Positions 23,885 through 35,914 of a stretch of DNA of 64,000 bases are shown here, in pieces. How positions within the stretch are numbered: the first letter of the stretch is position 1; every line of letters starts with the position of its first letter. Location of the stretch: the NCBI GenBank assembly GCA_030141605.1, contig JAQGDQ010000091.1, positions 124,001-188,000 on the forward strand. The letters run 5' to 3'. A program made the translations under genes and the position numbers. The stretch comes from Tubiluchus corallicola. Lineage: Eukaryota > Priapulida > Priapulimorpha > Priapulimorphida > Tubiluchidae. The notes beneath the pieces are model-generated. The model made no database searches, had not been told where the DNA came from, and worked only from the letters and a program-made list of their open reading frames with translations.

Positions 23885-26800
23885 TTATTTTACTAGTAAA
23901 GTTTGTTTAAAATTAATTTGACAGCATCTTTCTTGACGTACTTTATCAGTAGTGCTACAGTAACCACAGCTTTGCAACACATTTCGAGCACTGTTGTTGA
24001 TGTGCTTAAATCTGTCTGGACCCAGTTGTATACCACCATACCATCTAGACACTATCACTATCACATTTTTCACGTCTAGAATCTAAAAATAGATTACAAA
24101 GATGTTTGTGAAAATCCATATGAAATGCTACAATACAATGTCACGGCCATTTTACAGACATTACAATACAGAAGTTGTTCAGAAATGAGCCTGGTTAATA
24201 AAGCACTATGGCTCAGCAAGATGGTGTGACTAGATGATAGTCAATATAGTCTACAATCATGAACGATCTCCTAAATAGATCTACATGCACTGCAGCAAAT
24301 TCCTTTAATGAACGCCAGGTTCATACCACATTGAGGCAGACATGTGATATGTTTAAATATCTCCAAGTTGAATATATATGGTACTGTCTACACATTAACA
24401 TGATTACGGAAACTCTAAAAGAATATAAAAAATAAATCATTAGTGAAAAAGCTTGGTGCAAACTCGCATTGTATTTACAAATTGACATAATTAATAAGCT
24501 AAATACACCAAAAACAATATACATTTACATTTATAACTAGCACCAGCAAATCATTTCTTCCCATGTATCTTTAATTTACTAATGCAATTCGACTATAACA
24601 TTAGGTTGTTGAAAAGTGCGTCAGTTATCCTAAATCTCTTTATAGTTTTACAGTTATTAAATTTCAAGTTAAGAAATATTTATTTATAGGCTATCCAATA
24701 TGAACTGACTTGTAACAAATGTAGCAGTCGTCTACCAGCAGCTGTTTCGCCATCATCATCACAATCTTGCACAATATTTCCTTTTTCTTTATTGTATATT
24801 CTGGAAGGGAGAATTAAAGCTTACTGTTTTAATAACATTTGTTTTACATAATAATACGTTAGCAATGAAATCCGTAAGACAAATAAAAAATAAACAAAGA
24901 AGTAATAACAAATTGCAGAGTTCAGATTTAAAGTCACCACAGACAAAAATGTCATAGGTTGATGTTAATTGAAAGATAGACTGAAAACAATGCCATCTAA
25001 AAATAATTCAGTAACACGACAGTTCTACCACCTGATGAGTTCTATAAATTTTAATTTATATCTTTGGTCGTAGACGAAGTGAAATAAAGTAAACATTTAA
25101 AAACTGGAAATCAGTTTAAGAAATAACAGCACAAACAAAAATTTTAACAACTGCAAATGCTCTTGCCATGAATCATTCTAAGTGTAATAGAGTAAGTAAA
25201 AATGGCAGTACCTGTAGGCCATGATGTTATGGGTAGCATTTGATATTTTTCGATTTTCCAGTAACTTGTTGAAAACAGATTTCACCTGACAAATTTCTGT
25301 TACCTCTGCTAGATGGCCTTGAAATGTGCTCTTCCGATCCACAATTGTATCACCGTGGTAAATATTAGGAGCTAATTCTGCTTCTAAAACAAAGATAAAA
25401 ACTTTAATAAACAGGATAGCCTCGCTTCATACTTGTGATTATGCGATATGATACACAGCTTTTTATGCATGCAAAAACAATCATGCATGTATGCACACAT
25501 AGACACATTTTATTGCTGCAAATTAAGTGAAAACTCATTACTTGGTTTTGGGTGTTCTTGGTCATCTGCATGTAATTCATGATGGTGGGTTTTCTTCTGC
25601 TGAAGTGCTATAAAAACAAAAATGTTCGTTAAAACACAAATTTCAGAAAAACAAGGCTCTGAGAATGGAACAATATCAACTAATACTTAGTATCTGTGAA
25701 AACATCTCAAATTGACTTTTCAAGCTAATGATAGTTTACTAAAGCTAATCGTGTGTTTTTTGGTAAAAGAAATATAAACAACACGGTGATACTGAAAGCA
25801 CAGTATTTAGTTTCTTATAGAGCTACTTTATACTTGCTAGGCTGTTCTTGTTGCGAAACATAAGACGTGAGAAATTCACGGGCTTTCTCAATCATTTCAT
25901 ATAAAATGCTATTGCCAATATTTTGGAGGTATACATCTTCTAAGCAATCTTTCAGCTGTTGGACCTCTTCTCGCCTTAGCCATGGAGCACTGCAAGTAGA
26001 AATAGACAGAATATTAAATATTGAAAACCAATTTAACTTAGATGCATAGAAAGAACCCTTTTCAATGTCTTTAATGATGAACCAAAACTTTTAATGCTTA
26101 TCTAACAAGGTTCATGTAGTATGCAAAAACCATTCAAGATATTTGACATATATTTTTTGCAAAAAACTGAATTGTAGCACCACCCTTGCATGTGTCATTT
26201 GCGCTTACTGGCTGCAAAACAAAAATGTAAACAAGCAGAATGCACTGCTTCTGCACTTGTATTTGTTATGCTTGCTAGGTATACCTGTTAGCACAAGGTT
26301 TACAACATTATTCGTGTGTGTTTTGACACACGATGTGAAATCTTAATTGATTGTCTTTAAAGGGTACGAGTCAAGTGGTCTAAAGGTAAGTAGTCTTTAA
26401 CATTTCTCAATATGCATTTTACCTTAATTGGTAGTAAGGTGGAGCTAAAGATGGACACTCCACTGGCAAAACAAACTGCAAAACAAGAAAAATAAATGAT
26501 TTAATATTACACTATTAGTAAAAAATTTCGTAGTTTAAATTTAACGTAAGATTCTCACTAACAACTTAATTTTCAATTGCAAAAGTAAAAAAGAATGTTG
26601 CAGGTCACACAATATTAGCTAATCTTTATAAAATTAAATTTCATACTAAATTAAAATGTAAGATTCATTCACTGTATGACATATGTTTCTGCCAAAATAT
26701 TTCATGTAAATTAATATATTGCAGTGCCAGATGAACAGCAATGATACTTCACAGAAAAAGTTGGTACTTTTGTTCATTAAAGAACTGTAATTATGGAACC

Positions 26801-27858
26801 CAGTCATAATGTCTTTGCCAAACCATAGCAATATTTTAATTCAAATGTTTACACACATGCAATTCCAATTACTGATTTTATAGTCAATAGAAGGTAGTAT
26901 ACAGAATTATCACTGAAATGAGTGGGTATAGCAAGAATTTCAACATAAAATTATTTACTTAACAATTTTAACAATGAAAAAAAAACACACTGCAAATCTT
27001 ATAATATAGGTTTACCGTCAAGGTTATAGAACGGAGTTGATTATCATCAGTTATGAGTACAGAATAGCTTTGATCTGATACATTTTCGATGCTCCACTCT
27101 TTTCCATAAATGGACGCCAATGCTTCTACTTCTTCTGCCTTTTAACGAAATGGAATAAGCACTCAAAATTGCAAAATGAGTTGCATAAGACAATTACGAA
27201 CTTATTTTATTTATTATTTAGTTTTCCCAAAAAGCAATGTACATTCGATGACAACAATAATAAGAAAATGACATGCCAAAAAACTAATTGCTTACAATAA
27301 AATGCTTCAATGTGTGCTGAAAGAAAGTTTGTAAACACAACCCTGATAGTGAGAAAGGGTTAGGCAAGACAAGGAAGGGTATTAAATTAGGTTGTGTAGA
27401 GAGAAAAGTGGTTAGTTAAGGGAGGATAAGTAATGTAATACGTACACTATATAAAAGAAATCTTGTAAAGTAAAATACATTACATTATTTTTATATAGAT
27501 AATACTTGTCATAGATATAATAATGATATCTATAATTCTAATGACTTAACAAATATGCTCATCCAAAAAATATCAAAGAAAAATTACGTCTTTTTAAAAA
27601 GCTTTCTTGACTTAGAAATTTATGTAATGCAGCGTTTATAAACTAGCATTTATCCACGTTACTTCATTACTTGCATTATTTCGTAAATAACATTAATGAT
27701 TAATCTTGTAAAACCGATACGGCCGACTCTAGCTGTCTACAAAAGTTCAGAAAATGGATATCTCCCAGGTGACTTATTATTTAACTTAATGGTAATGATA
27801 ATTGTAAAGTAACTTGGGTTGATACCTGCTTTGTCAGGTTATCATAATCATCATTCAT
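23885..27858 (-). CDS. IMPACT: IMPACT, GCN2-inhibitor protein (RWD + UPF0029)
   Basis: Eight exons on the minus strand: 27826-27858, 27016-27138, 26423-26475, 25838-25989, 25542-25607, 25212-25383, 24710-24800, 23885-24082; 295 aa against about 320 in mammals. IMPACT competes with GCN2 for GCN1 and so dampens eIF2-alpha phosphorylation under amino-acid stress. The RWD domain covers about 10-115 (EEVEALASIYGKEW, then APPYYQLSAPW and DVYLQNIGNSILYEM). The IMPACT/UPF0029 domain covers about 145-270 (DRKSTFQGHLAEV, SNATHNIMAYR, QDCDDDGETAAG at 211-222, SRWYGGIQLGPDRF at 242-255). Exon 1 codes for MNDDYDNLTKQ in phase 0. The exon ending at 25838 keeps frame only with a GC donor (CCTA/GCAAGT). The linker between domains is His/Lys-rich. 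Complete and probably functional. Confidence 0.93.
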
Positions 27859-27859
27859 G

Positions 27860-29190
27860 TCCTCTTTCGCCTGTCTTTAGCTCACAGTCTTTTATATTTA
27901 AAGGCTAAAACAATAAAGAAGACCTAAAATTTATAAATTAAAGGTACCTTACTTGAGATTTGACAGGTGTTTATATGTTTTAGAATTCACACACCTCTAC
28001 CTCAAAGTCTCAAACACATAACATGATGGTAGGACTATGTGTAAGAATAACACTTGCATTTCTTTGTTGAGGTATAAGTGCATGATTTAAATTACTTACC
28101 AAGTGTATACTTTCATTTACACAATAGTTTCTTTTTGTATCAATTGTTTCTGCTTAGAATTGCTTAGGCTTTTCAAATGTGCATAGTATTTTCAGTGCCA
28201 ACAGACTACCAGCTAACTGTCGACCAGCATGTGTAAATACAGACTATGATTACAAGAGCAAAAGAGCTGTTGACCTATTCAGAAAAATCAAAAACGTTAC
28301 ATAAATGTGCAAAATGCACTAATACATATCCACAATAAAAAGTCTACAACCTCTATGAATCAAGTTTGTTAACAGAAGTTACGACCCCCTCACCCAAATG
28401 GGATTTGAAGACATTTTCTAGGAAGAGTTTTATGAAATAACTTCCCCAATGTATATTTTTTCAAACATTGCACAAAACGAGTCTTTGATTTTTATTTAAA
28501 AAAATCCAGTGATTACAGATCCACTCAATGTAACAAATGTGGCAAGTGAATCAGTGATAAAAAGCATATTGATGAAAATTTCAAGGTTTTTTGAAAATTT
28601 CTCTCAGTTCCAGAGAGTTTCAGCATAGCTTTTTTTGCCTCAGTTCTAGTTTTTTCAGTGAATTAGGAAAGGCCTAATATGCATTACAAAAATAATATAA
28701 AATTGGTGTTGTGATTATAATAAGTTACTGTGTTGCTTTTTCTTTCTGTCATATCTGCAACTTCAGCCTATTCTTCTTCAAAATTTTAATAATAATGCTC
28801 TTCTGCTATGCCAGACAATAAATAACCATTAAAACAATTAGCGAACATAAAAGTTCAAAGGAATATAAAGTTTTAAATACAACTGATTCATGTGCTTGAA
28901 AATCTTAGGCACAGTCACACTAGCACAGTCGCACCTAAAGAGGTTACACATTAACACATATTAACCGGTATCTCTGATAATGCCAATTAGTAGCCACAGC
29001 AACAACCTGATAAATAGTGTGTAAACAGATTATAAGAATTTAAATATTCATAGGAGATCAGAAAGGAGAGGCTCCAGCTCTTGAAAGATTAACAGAAAAT
29101 GATAAAAAATGTAAAAAAAAACAAAATGGCTACAAAGTTTTTACAGAGACAATGTAAATCAAAACAAGTTCCCTGAAAATTAAAATTATT
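27860..29190. other. Upstream of IMPACT, no gene recognised
   Basis: AT-rich stretch that must contain the IMPACT promoter. No other coding signal is seen. Confidence 0.4.
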
Positions 29191-31100
29191 AAGCGATTAT
29201 GACATCTGCTTCAGAGCCTTTGCAATCTATTTCTACTACTTTTGTTACAAAAATGGTTGCGGTTTTCAAAATGGCTGCGACACAAAAAAAATTATGCCGA
29301 TGAATTATATTACCTATTCATCTAAAGATTTATTATAAAAACAAAAAGCAGGTCATTTTTATTAATTTGACCTTGTTGACTCTATATACTGCCACACTAA
29401 CAACTAATAATAAGAAATAAACAAAAAAGAAAATCGCTACCAGGTCCTGACGTATAGTCCAGCAGAATCGCATTTCGTCTGAAAGTTATGAAATTTAGCA
29501 CAATGCTAGAACCCATCAAGATGATTAATTTTGGACAAAAAGGTTATCCAATACGGAAGCCATTTTCAAGGTGACCTATAAGACGGCTCGCTAGCATATA
29601 AAGGTTATATCTTAACTATTAGAACAGATACGATGATGATTTTGCAGTCTAAATATAGGTTTTTTTAAAGATCAAATTACTAATAACTAATGCTAAAAAG
29701 CACTTATGTGTTCTAACAGCTAAGATACAGCTTTAGAAAACTAGCAACAGCCTTCCATCTTCTAGACCACTCTGAAAAGGCGGCAATGTTGAAAGATTTT
29801 GTTTGGCCTCATATCCCAAATTAATCATTTTGATGGGTTTTAGCTTTGTCTACAAGACTAATATTTTGGGAATTTCAAGGTGTCAAGATGGCTGCTTCAG
29901 CATACATTAGCTATATATTGCATGTTCTAAGGCAGACAGGACGATAATTTTAGTATCTAGATATAAGGCTTTAAAAGTAAAAGCTATAGATTAGTGTCCA
30001 ATGAGGCTGCCACTTTTAAGATTGCCATCCTAGCTTCAGATAAAAGCGACATCATAGTTATCAGAACAGATAAAATGATGATTTTGGTGTGTAAATGTAG
30101 TTTTTTTCAGTGATCAATGCCCCGACCAACAGTACCTACCTGATATACCACTCCTCTGGTGTGCCCCCGACTGTTGGACAGGTGGTATATGTTGGAGAAA
30201 TTGTCACCAAAAAACCTTTCCTTCCTAGTGAACAAGCCTTTACTGGCTTTGTGAACTGACGCCTATGTGCTAGCTTTGTGATACACGAATACAAAACATT
30301 CCAGCACAGGCATGAGTTTAGTCAATAGTTCCGTTCTGGTAGTGTTTCCTAAAAATACATTGTTTCTGTTATGTGGGCCAAGCGATCTTTTTTCTGTAAA
30401 AACTGAAGTCTGGTTGCAAACAGTATTGGCATGGATTGCTCAAAGAGCTGATTTTTTCCAGGATCAATAGCATTCACATTTTCATATGGCGTAAGATATA
30501 GTTTTTATAAATCAGCAACAGCTACCATTCTGAAAATGTTGGTCATATAGGTACTACCCTAAATCCTTAACCTTTAAAGCCTACATATAGAAATGAATAT
30601 TATAGTCCTATTAACCTTAGGTTGGGCAATATAGCTAATATATGATACAAGCGGCTACATGTATTATGGCAGCCATTTTGAAATCCTAACTGAGGTGATG
30701 TCATAGGTGTTTCTGGGCATCAGAAATTGATTCCTTGAAACTGAAACCCCTAAACGTTCCTTCCAAATTCAATAAGCTCCAGTTGTTTTGTTTTTTGTTT
30801 GAGTAATGAATCTTATGATTTAACTGCATATTCAGCATTATTTCGTTAACGCATAGTGGCCATTTTGAAAATGTTATGAAATAAAAATCACAGAAATGGG
30901 CCCTGCAGGTCCAACTACCCTGGAATAGATGTCATATTGGCTTCTTAATGTTAATTATCAGAAAATTTCTATTGACTTACACTGTTTGTGCAAAAACTTG
31001 CCGGCCATTTTGTTTTTTGCATATTTAGCGCCTTTTCGCTAATTTTTCGAGTAGGCAACAGCTTTTTTTCGGATTCAGGATAGTCGAATTAATAAGACTG
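29190..31100. repeat. Degenerate modular repeat region (GCCATTTT words)
   Basis: The word GCCATTTTGAAAATG or its complement recurs about eight times. A longer module containing AACAGATAMRATGATGATTTT followed by CTAAATRTAG and a T-run occurs at about 29622-29690 and 30063-30118, with a weaker copy near 29935. The arrangement looks like an old non-coding transposon family duplicated in tandem. Stops occur in all frames. Confidence 0.4.
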
Positions 31101-31517
31101 GTTATGTTGCCCACTTTTAGAAAAAAATGCCTCTAGATGTCCACTTTTCTGAAAATGGGACTATAGACTACTGCAGAGTGCCTATTATAAAAAGAAAAAC
31201 TTTAATTTATTGTGCTCAATTCAATTTAAGTTCAAATCATTATGTACTCCCAGTTCTCCCAAGTTCCATTTCATTGAGCTGTGCAGTAAGATTATACTTA
31301 AATTATTACGTAGACCTGCTAACTAAAAGACCGTTGTTTTACTACTAGAATCGGCATGCAAAAAGCAAGCCAGCCAGTTTTATGAAATCTTAGTTAACTT
31401 CAATTTTTGACCAGTGCTAATTACAGGCCTTTTTTCTAAGCGTTGTTTGTTCCTGATATTTGACTGAAACGAACATTATGAACGAATATCCATTACGCCT
31501 GTTACGGACAATGAGCA

Positions 31518-32190
31518 CTAGACAGAACTGGCAATTTGAGCAATTACAAACAATTCTTCTTCATCTTCTTTTCTTCTAAATCTCATTCCACCTGTTGTAG
31601 GCATTGATATATGAACATTTATCAGAGTATTCCACCCACTTCTATCTGCAGCTAACAGTGTAAGTACTTCTACTCCTAAAGATAGATTTGGTTGAAGTTG
31701 TGGAACATCTTTATTTGTCTTAGCTTTCCAAGTTGCTTTAGGTTTACCAGGTGGTATTTTACAAGGTTTTAATGCTTCATTTAAGGCGATTCTTAGTGGT
31801 GCTTCACTTTGTAATCTCATTTAATCTTCAGATCTTGACTTTTGAACTGCAATAAATTTCTTTTGTATAAATCTTCATTTTTTTATTATGTATGGCCATC
31901 TTATCTTTAAAACTTTCCTAAGAAGACTTCTATGAAATGTGTCAGTCCGCTTTTCTTGAGTAATTGTTAAACCGCAAGTTTGAAGTTTTATCAATGATAA
32001 TAATTAATAATAAAACTTCCAAACTTCGCTGGTGTACATGTAAATATGCTGGTAACGTAAGCATTAAATGATGGAAGTCTTACGTTAAGACTTAATTTCT
32101 TGCTAGTTAATACATTCTTGTGCTGAAGAAAAGCCTGCATTGCTTGTTGCTTTCTGCTTTTACGAACAATTCCATCTCGTTTTGCCAAAA
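31518..32190 (-). mobile_element. LINE reverse-transcriptase C-terminal fragment
   Basis: From right to left the minus strand reads GIVRKSRKQQAMQAFLQHKN, then LSLNVRLPSFNAYVTSIF (31991-32188), and after a gap ALKPCKIPPGKPKATWKA and LAADRSGWNTLINVHIS (31518-31820). These match the RT thumb and the DRxxW tail of a non-LTR element with a section lost in between. The fragment ends about 250 bp before APEX1. It belongs with the pieces near 39.9 and 42.9 kb. Confidence 0.7.
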
Positions 32191-32438
32191 CGTTTTACCA
32201 GCAATACGGGAAATTAGAGTTTAGAAACAACTGTTCAACGATTTTGGTTTTCGCAAAAGATTTCTTTTATTAGGTCTTTTAGATATTTGGCGCCATTCGC
32301 TTTGGTGTTTCTTCTTGTTTTGAAAGTGTAATTTGTAGTCGATGTTTAGCACTTTTTCTCTCGTCTTGCTAGTTTTTACGTTGTAAGTGTACGTTGTGAC
32401 CTGCAAATTGAAGGTCAAAAGAACTCTTTTACTTTCTT

Positions 32439-33569
32439 ATGCTGTTTCATTATTTTAGCAGGATATTACGTTTTTCACGATATAATATTGTAGATCCTGC
32501 TAGTGCTAGTCTACTGAGAAAATTCTGCAACCACAACAAATCTTTTTTAACGTTTAACGCGTGGAACCTATTGCCTCTTGAGAACACCTCGGTTCTGATC
32601 ATTTCTACTAGAAGCAGCATTAAGCTAAATAAGGAAATCATGACAGATTCAAAACGAAAAAGTGGTGAAAAATCAAAAGAAAGTGGACCAGCAAAGAAGT
32701 CTAAAAAATTCATAGATGAAACTGGCGATGGTGTAGCAACTACCTCTTTAGTAGGATTGGATTTCTCAGCAGGAGATTCCATGACAGCAGATGGTAAAGC
32801 CTGGAATATGAAAATCTCCTCATGGAATGTCAATGGTTTAAGAGCATGGATGCAGAAAGGGGGTATCGAGTATATTATTAAAGAAAACCCAGATATTGTT
32901 TGTTTACAGGAGACAAAATGCAGTGAAAAGGCTATTCCTGCAGAAGCATCAATTAGTGGTTACCATGTGTACTGGCTTTCTGGAGATACAGAAGGGTATT
33001 CGGGTGTAGGACTGTTTAGTAAAGCAGAACCAATTTCTGTTAAATTTGGCATAGGTGTAGATAAACATGATAAAGAAGGCAGAGTGATTACAGCAGAATA
33101 TGAAAAGTTCTATCTGGTAGGAGCATATGTACCAAATGCAGGGAAAAAATTAGTGCGTTTGGATTACAGGCAAACTTGGGATGAAGATTTCAGAAAGTAT
33201 TTGAAAAATCTCGATGGTAAAAAGCCAGTTGTGTTATGTGGTGATTTGAATGTGTCTCACAAAGAAATTGATTTGGCTCGACCAAAGAACAACCATCGTA
33301 ATGCTGGTTTTACTGATGAAGAAAGAGAGGGCTTCACAGAGTTACTTGACTCTGGTTTTACTGATGCTTATCGCCATTTTTATCCTGATAAAACTAATGC
33401 TTACACTTTCTGGACATTTATGATGAACGCAAGAGCAAAAGATGTTGGCTGGCGGCTTGACTATTTCGTTGTTTCCAACAAACTAGTTAAAAATTTATGT
33501 GATTCCATGATTCGCAAATCTGTCATGGGTAGTGACCATTGCCCCATTGTACTTCTTTTGTGTGTGTAA
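32439..33569 (+). CDS. APEX1: AP endonuclease (exonuclease III family)
   Basis: Cuts DNA 5' of abasic sites in base-excision repair, in the nucleus and perhaps mitochondria. One uninterrupted frame of 376 aa. The catalytic EEP domain starts near 124 (WNVNGLRAW) with all key residues: N132, E158 (QETK), Y230, D269/N271 (CGDLNVSH), D341, D366/H367 (GSDHCP). The mammalian redox cysteine before SWNV is serine here (KISSWNVNG), so Ref-1-type activity is not expected. Two starts are possible: ATG 32439 gives a basic, Arg-rich, acid-poor 67-residue leader resembling a mitochondrial presequence; ATG 32640 gives a 309-aa form starting MTDSKRK with a Lys-rich nuclear signal (71-90). A splice-acceptor-like TTCATTATTTTAG at 32447-32459 lies in the leader, so the long form may be spliced away. 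Confidence 0.95.
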   Translation: MLFHYFSRILRFSRYNIVDPASASLLRKFCNHNKSFLTFNAWNLLPLENTSVLIISTRSSIKLNKEIMTDSKRKSGEKSKESGPAKKSKKFIDETGDGVATTSLVGLDFSAGDSMTADGKAWNMKISSWNVNGLRAWMQKGGIEYIIKENPDIVCLQETKCSEKAIPAEASISGYHVYWLSGDTEGYSGVGLFSKAEPISVKFGIGVDKHDKEGRVITAEYEKFYLVGAYVPNAGKKLVRLDYRQTWDEDFRKYLKNLDGKKPVVLCGDLNVSHKEIDLARPKNNHRNAGFTDEEREGFTELLDSGFTDAYRHFYPDKTNAYTFWTFMMNARAKDVGWRLDYFVVSNKLVKNLCDSMIRKSVMGSDHCPIVLLLCV

Positions 33570-33725
33570 GCTAACACAAAAGCATAGCGTTCAAAAACTC
33601 ATGATTATTGATAGGGTTTTTGGTTCTTCTCATAAGCCCGTCTTTGACATTTTAAGTTAATTGTCAAACGTTAAATATTAAAATATTTTGTTTCATTTTA
33701 AATTGTTGAGTTCCCTAAAATGGTG

Positions 33726-33731
33726 AATAAA
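33726..33731 (+). terminator. Poly(A) signal AATAAA after APEX1
   Basis: AATAAA 157 bases past the stop, followed by a TTTATTATTTCTAG stretch. Confidence 0.55.
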
Positions 33732-33914
33732 TAGGATGTTTATTATTTCTAGTTTAAAATGTAGTTTCAGCAACAGGTTTTGACAGTTCCTATGTATTTG
33801 TAATGTTCTAATAGAAAGTTTATTGTGAAACACAGGTAACGTGTCAGTTTTATTATACTATTTTGGTACAATAATAAATATACATTTTTTTGTATTTTTC
33901 ATAGTTTGATTAAC

Positions 33915-34165
33915 AAGTTTTGTGTGTTTAAGGACATGTAACAACAAGTAGAGCCAAAGTTCTTTTAATGATGGCGAGCTTTGCTAATTTATTCTTACTT
34001 AAGTGCAGTCAAACCTTATAATGCCCCCTTTGTAATGCCCAAGTTTTGTGTGTTTAAGGACATGTAACAACAAGTAGAGCCAAAGTTCTTTTAATAATGG
34101 CGAACTTTGCTAATTTGTTCTTACTTAAGTGCAGTCAAACCTTATAATGCCCCCTTGTAATGCCA
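33915..34165. repeat. Tandem duplication, 126-bp unit x2
   Basis: The block starting AAGTTTTGTGTGTTTAAGGA at 33915 is repeated from 34041 with a few substitutions and a one-base difference in a T run. Both copies end with the ATAATGCCCCC motif. Confidence 0.9.
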
Positions 34166-34295
34166 ACCTCACTTAATCGCTAAATTTTTGACAAAATAAA
34201 ATGTCTATATTTGCATAGATATGTATCTACACTTTGCAATAATGCCAACTTTCTGGAGTCCCAAACTGGGTGGTATAAGGAGGTTTGATGGTGTA
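34008..34295. mobile_element. Possible pogo/Tigger-like MITE end pair
   Basis: CAGTCAAACCTTATAATGCC (twice, at about 34008 and 34134) faces TATAAGGAGGTTTGATGG at about 34273-34290, an imperfect inverted pair of the CAGTCAAACC type seen in Tigger-like elements. The duplication above overlaps its left end. No clean TA duplication. Confidence 0.35.
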
Positions 34296-34299
34296 TTTC

Positions 34300-35165
34300 T
34301 CTCTGTAGACAAAGTGTTGGCCTTAATATAAGCACTGAAACTTTATTTATTGAGTTGACACCTTATGAAAAAGCTACCATTAAGCACTAAGCTTGTTACT
34401 ATATCTACAAATCACTGTGTGCCAATACGTGTGGTACTAATTATATTGTGAAACAAATGCTGGTACACTTGCCTTCTAATTATTGCTGTGTTTACTTGCC
34501 TGTTTAGAGGTAAATTTGCCTTGTCTGGTAAGGTCACTGTATGTTAGATGTACATGTAAAGTATCAACAGCCGATTTCATTTGCATTTATGCTAATGGAA
34601 ACAATGCAGTATTCATTTCTTACTGATCACAGTTTGTTAGCACAAAATGTCAAATAAGTCCATAATATCAGAAATGAAATTGGAGATTCTAAAGTACTGT
34701 ACAAACCGTATTTGTATTGTAGTGATATTCAGTGAACTGAAAATAAGTCAAATTCAACTTAGTTTGTGTGACGGTTAACCATCTAGAAAAGACCAAGTCA
34801 ATTGACTGCAAGAAGAAAGTTTTGGCATTTTCCAATGCACTATATATGTCTCATTAAACTGCATTTATATTATATGCTCTGACTGAGTCTGACATCCTTG
34901 CAAAAGCAAAACTAATGATTTCTAGACATAAATTGCTTTATTATTGCAGAGGTAGATGATATTAAACACACAATGGCAGACAAGCAAAATGACCCAAAAG
35001 TAAGTTGGGAAACTCTCAAGTAATCTATATATTCTGTGCTTGAACCAGCGGAAAATGCACAACTCGTTTTTTTTAATATAGGGATTATCTTTTGGGGGTT
35101 TGCAGAGAATCAAATTACGTGTACATGTAATTATTGGGCTAACTACTATTGTAAACAGTAAACAA
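34300..35165. other. Non-coding stretch, no gene recognised
   Basis: AT-rich with scattered short frames, none with recognisable content. Confidence 0.4.
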
Positions 35166-35541
35166 GTTTAAATCTAGCTCAGTGAATACACATACATGTA
35201 TATTGTTAGGATAAAACAGAAGAGAAAATATATTATATTAGAAATGAGGCTGGGATGTTCTGAAATAATTTGATGCTGCAGAAAGAGAGCAGTGCTTTCA
35301 ACATAGGGAGGAGGGTCCAGTCAAAGGCAAAAACAATTAAAAAAAATGATTTAGAGTTTAAATCTAGCTCAGTGAATACACAAACATGTATATTGTTTGG
35401 ATAAAACAGAAGAGGAAATATATTGTATTAGAAATGAGGTTGGGATGTTCTGAAATAATTTGATGCTGGAGAAAGAAAGCAGTGGGAGTTGCAGTGGGGA
35501 GGAGGGTCCAGTCAAAGGCAAAAACAATTAAAAAAATGTAA
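35166..35541. repeat. Tandem duplication, about 190-bp unit x2
   Basis: Both copies begin GTTTAAATCTAGCTCAGTGA (35166 and 35356) and end GTCAAAGGCAAAAACAATTA, with about a dozen scattered differences. Confidence 0.9.
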
Positions 35542-35827
35542 TACAGAAAAATAAAAATAAGCAAAAATGTGCAACACCAAGTCACCAACAGGTGATGCTA
35601 GAATTGATCAGAGCAAGAAGTAATGCAATGGAAAAGGTGTAGTGGAGAGTATATGGAGTAACCTGTTGCCCAATTTAAAACTTTTATATAAACATACACA
35701 CAGGTATTGTACCGATGTTACTAAGATTTTAAAAGCATGATATTTATTTCCTAACATTGTCTCAGTCTAATAAGAACATGCTTTTTAGGCAATGATTAGG
35801 CATAAATCTAATCTAATATATATATAC

Positions 35828-35875
35828 ACGAGGATGCCCATAGATAGATACAGTAAAAACTGTGGGCATCCTCGT
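35828..35875. repeat. Hairpin, 13-bp perfect arms
   Basis: ACGAGGATGCCCA at 35828-35840 faces its exact complement TGGGCATCCTCGT at 35863-35875 across a 22-base loop. It sits about 40 bp before the large TIR element. Confidence 0.7.
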
Positions 35876-35914
35876 CTACTGCCTGCCCTGATTACCATGT
35901 AGCATTTAAAACAC

